From contig JAUCBN010000016.1 of NCBI GenBank assembly GCA_035048815.1, positions 21,046,178-21,110,177 of the forward strand: a DNA stretch of 64,000 nt, written 5' to 3'. Below the pieces are notes generated by a model that saw only the letters and a list, made by a program, of their open reading frames with translations, was not told the DNA's origin and did not search any database. The number at the start of each line of letters is the position of its first letter. Within the stretch, counting starts at the first letter, position 1. Position numbers and translations under genes: made by a program. Below are positions 60,610 to 64,000 of this stretch, in pieces. The DNA comes from Abelmoschus esculentus (lineage: Eukaryota; Streptophyta; Magnoliopsida; Malvales; Malvaceae).

Positions 60610-61403
60610 ATACTGGTATACAAAACGTGACATCAACCTCGATTTTAATGATTGTATCTTCAAAAGGAACTAATGGGGAGAGTACTGTACTAGTTGATCC
60701 TCATGAGTATAGAAGCATTGTAGGGTTATTCTTTTATGCTTGTCATACAAGACCCGACATAGCATTTAGTGTTAATAAATTAACCCAATTTATGCATAGT
60801 CCACATGAGGTACACATGGTAGTAGTTAATAGAGTGCTGCGATAATTAACAGGTACAATAGACTATGAATTGATGTTTAGAGCAGGTTCGAGTGAAGTAA
60901 GAATTACAGCATTTGCTGATGCAGATTGGGCAGGGAGTGTTAAAGACAAAAGGTCCATAACAGGCTACTATGTGTATGTGAGTGACAATCTTGTAGCGTA
61001 GCAGTCAAAGAAGCATAAAACAGTTTCAAGATCCACCATAGAGGCAGAATATAGAAGTGTTGCAGTTGCAATATCAGAAGTTACATGGATTGATGCTTTA
61101 CTGGTTGACATGGGAATCGAACAACAAGAAGTTCCTGTCATTTGGTGTGACAATACGAATACAGTGAGATTAACTGCTAATCCAGTTTATCACTCAAAGT
61201 CAAAACATGCGGATCTAGATGTGCATTTCGTGCGAGAAAAGGTTGTTGCTAAGAACATCCAAGTAAACTATGTTCCAGCAGGTTTTCAAATAGCTGATGG
61301 TCTTATAAAGCCACTGTCAAAACCTTACTTTGAGATGTATAGTGAAAAGGTACACGTTCAATCACAACAAGATGAAGAAGTAGGGGAATATAAAGCAATG
61401 TAG
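60610..61403 (+). pseudogene. Copia pol pseudogene, C-terminal part (RT end and RNase H)
   Basis: Continues the frame interrupted at 52903. The RT end (YRSIVGLFFYACHTRPDIAF) is in 60627-60845, then a TAA. RNase H contains FADADWAGSVKDKRSITGY, a TAG where the family has Trp (about 61000), then STIEAEYRSVA and VIWCDNTNTVRLTANPV, ending at the stop in the LTR edge at 61403. Confidence 0.88.
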
Positions 61404-61600
61404 TTGAAGTAATGTAGTTGTACAATAGTGTGTAGTATAGTTGGAATTTCTGTTAAATGTGGTTAGACTGTTAAGAAAGTTGGAAGTTAATTCATTAAAT
61501 TAGCTCCTATATGTTACCTCCTATATAAACATGTAAGCACTCAAAGTTGATATATACAAGTTTTTCATATTCCTTTCATTCTCAATAAAGCTTTTCTACA
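61389..61600 (+). repeat. 3' LTR of the older Copia element
   Basis: 212 bp, the partner of 48978-49189. The first two bases read TA instead of TG. A purine run, gaagtagggga, precedes it as polypurine tract. Confidence 0.85.
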
Positions 61601-61664
61601 AAAGACGATACATATATTTTTAGTTTTTTAATGAAAAAAAGAAAACTATTAAGAAATAAATTAG

Positions 61665-61745
61665 TTGTACGAATCATCTAGCTTTATTGGTTAAATAAAT
61701 AATTATTATTTTTGGAGGTCACGGATTTGAGCACTAGTTTTAAAT
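61665..61745 (+). repeat. SINE-like dispersed repeat, copy 3 (partial)
   Basis: An A-box-like tagctttattggtta and a B-box-like ggtcacggatttgagc are about 30 bp apart, with related sequence at 7865-8000 and 29170-29330 in the opposite orientation. Confidence 0.35.
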
Positions 61746-64000
61746 TTTAAAGATAAAAAAGTTGAAAACAACATTTTTATTTATTTTTCCTACTTCAACA
61801 GGCAACAGCCAAATATATATGTGCGAAAAACAGCCAACTATGACACCAAACCAACCTTTTGAGATAAAAAGATTAAAATTGTTACATTTCCGTGTAAAGG
61901 ACAGAGGAAGGTATGTGGAGCACGTGGTTTCATCACTCCGGCAGTACAGCTGACGGGTAATTGCCGGCGGATATGCCGCCGGTAGCTTCTCTCTTCAAAA
62001 TTTATTGGTCACCATATCACGTTTGATTCAGCAGTCAAGCCCACTCTACACCTACATCTACACGCTACTCACTAGCTCGCCTCAGCTATCGCTACCACTA
62101 TGTTTCCTATGATCTCGCCACGTGGCTTCCATTTCCTTTCCGATGTGATGCTGGCCGTAGCGCCTTGATTCCCTGAGAGAAAAGTGCCTACAACGGAGGC
62201 CGTGATTAAAAATATTAAATATAGAAAAATTACATTTGATTTTCCTCGTAAATACAAAATATGTTAGTCTCTGTATTTTTTTTCATTATTATATATTAAT
62301 TTTCTTGTTTCCTATCCTAAAAAAGCATTTGAGGCCTGGCCTGGGGACAAACTCCGGAGTGAGTCGGAGCCTTGGGAAGAGACAAAGTAGAGTTGGGATA
62401 TGTATTGGATTTTGATCAGTGTGTGGACCCCAATCCCTATAATTAATTTAAAAATAAATCCTTCCTAATCGACCCCTGTCCATCTGCATGGGGATTGGCA
62501 GCTTTAAACGAGCCAAGTTGTTGGATGCCAAACCCCTGTTTCGACTGCTCTGGACTGGCTCTGCATAAAACAAAAGTGGTATCTCATCCTCAGCAGTCAG
62601 CCCTGTCTAGGTTATGGAATACAAAATATTGGTAATGGATGAGTTATAATGCTCTGGGATTGGTTCGACTGGAACCAAAACTCCATCTTTGGGTGGAGTA
62701 TAAACATTAGCTTTGGTAGATGACTCCTTGGCATTTTTTATCCAAATCATAAGTTTGTATTTCTCAACTACCATGAAACGCCTGATCGCTACACATACTA
62801 GGTAAATGCACAGCCCCGCCTTATCAACAACTAAATATCATAGCTAGTGCTGGTGGCGGGTGCATACCTAAAAGTAATAGGTAAATGACAGCTAAATATA
62901 TCTTCAAGGTAAAAGAGTCTTATTCGTTAATATATAAACATAAAAGTTTGGAGACGAGACTTTAGGTTCGGACTAGGAGCCAGGAGGACCATAATACTAT
63001 ACTATACGATCTAGTGCATACCATTACCATAATTACATAACCCAATTAATGATGACCCCGCTGGCCACATCATCATTCTAGTATCCTATATGAAAGTGGT
63101 TCATCATTGCTATATTATTGAACTCCATCATTTAAAAAAACATAGGTTAAAGCGTATGAAGGTGGAAAAAAGTATTCACAGTTGCCCCTTGGGCAGACCT
63201 AAATTTCTAACTTTGTCTTGAAATGTTGTGTTTGAGCTGGAATCATAAATGCAGGCTCCAACTATGTCTATGGGTATGATTTATTTTCTTTATCCAGGAC
63301 CAGGACCAGGACCAGGAGTGGTTTCATAATTTATTTCTCATTTAACTTAAGACGGATGGGATTCACTAGTAAGTAAGCAACGGATACAAACACATCCAGT
63401 TATTTTATTAAAAGCAAAGGATAAAGAAGGTTTAAACATGGAAGGAGCATTTCAAAATTCAAATAACATGATCGATGCACATTTAATTTCTTCATTTTTC
63501 CTTTTTATAATTAAATATTATTATTTTAAAAAATTGGGTTTATTTTAATAAAAAAATACTGTCATGAAATTATACCAGTCACTAAAAATATAAAAAATAA
63601 TTATTATACAAGAGTTTGGAAATAAAAAGTACTCTGTGTTGTTAACATTTTTAGTAGATTTAATTATTTGTTACGATGTGAACATTGTAGTGTTAAATTT
63701 TTTATGTGACAAAAATATTATTTATTTAGAAGTTATTTAAATTTATATGAATATAAAATGATACTCCATATTGAAGTATATATCATTTAATAGATTAAAT
63801 TTTTTTTATATATATATATTTACTTAAGCTGGTTTATGACCCACTGGTTCTAATTGTGTCTCGGCTTCTGCCCGCAGCATGGGTTGGAAGAGCTTTATTC
63901 GGTAGTTGAAACCTGAGTGTACAAAAATATTTTCAGAATAAAATGCCAATTCCGTTAAATCAGACATGGTCCGAGTCTACTCGCCAAACGTCTCTTCACC
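61746..64000. other. Intergenic region to the window end
   Basis: No gene recognised on either strand. A less AT-rich block at 61900-62180 and 62320-62620 may belong to a promoter or exon of a gene outside the window, but no reading frame supports this. Confidence 0.4.
63294..63317 (+). repeat. (CCAGGA)4 short tandem repeat
   Basis: Four perfect hexamer units. Confidence 0.9.

Larger units (their letters stand above)
48978..61600 (+). mobile_element. Older Ty1/Copia element split by a nested retroelement
   Basis: Two 212-bp LTRs (48978-49189 and 61389-61600) bracket a gag-protease-integrase-RT-RNase H remnant. The reverse transcriptase is interrupted at 52904-60609 by another element. Without that insertion it would be about 4.9 kb. 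The LTRs differ at about 25 of 212 positions (about 88% identity), far older than the Copia element at 17417. Flanking 5-mers (gaaaa and aaaga) do not match, so the target duplication has decayed or the edges are slightly off. Confidence 0.88.

Noticed and set aside
62072..62257. 61-codon minus frame near the window end
   Set aside because: Short, no domain, and no promoter or splice context.

Overview
The window is nuclear DNA of a flowering plant, most likely a rosid eudicot. The evidence is intron-rich genes with GT-AG junctions, plant-specific families (AP2/ERF, MIKC MADS-box, DTX-type MATE), AT-rich spacers and several LTR retrotransposons. A Malvaceae-type genome is plausible, but I cannot prove the species from sequence alone.

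Gene layout: a BAG1/2-type co-chaperone (1319-2481, +); a DTX50-like MATE transporter (8320-9894, -); an ERF025-like DREB A-4 pseudogene (22301-23071, +) with its promoter stranded at 17144-17416; a CBF/DREB1 cold-response factor (29911-30591, +); a PGAP3/Per1 GPI-lipid remodelling protein (31705-33899, -); a SOC1/AGL42-type MADS-box gene (35863-39173, +); and a nucleolar DEAD-box helicase of RH7/PRH75 type (40781-44668, -). As I remember Arabidopsis gene positions, this order interleaves two duplicated Arabidopsis chromosome-5 blocks. One holds AGL71/72, CBF4, ERF025, DTX50 and BAG1; the other holds BAG2, a Per1-like gene, AGL42 and RH7. The window therefore looks like the unfractionated ancestral order.

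Mobile DNA: a foldback element with 170-bp arms and a telomere-like core (3805-4342); a short plastid 23S rRNA insertion (about 10850-11001); a complete but decayed hAT transposon with a perfect 8-bp target duplication (13813-17135); a complete Copia element with 210-bp LTRs and a perfect 5-bp duplication (17417-22287), which landed 13 bp upstream of the ERF start codon; a solo LTR with a perfect 5-bp duplication (45196-47145); and an older Copia element (48978-61600) split in its reverse transcriptase by a nested, reverse-oriented, gag-only LTR element (52904-60609), which itself carries a third LTR (56382-59459).

The ERF locus is the most eventful: a hAT insertion upstream of the promoter, a Copia insertion in the 5' leader, and a tryptophan-to-stop change inside the AP2 domain. 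The neighbouring CBF/DREB1 gene remains intact. From about 44.9 kb to 61.6 kb the sequence is mostly transposon-derived. The last 2.4 kb has no gene I can support.
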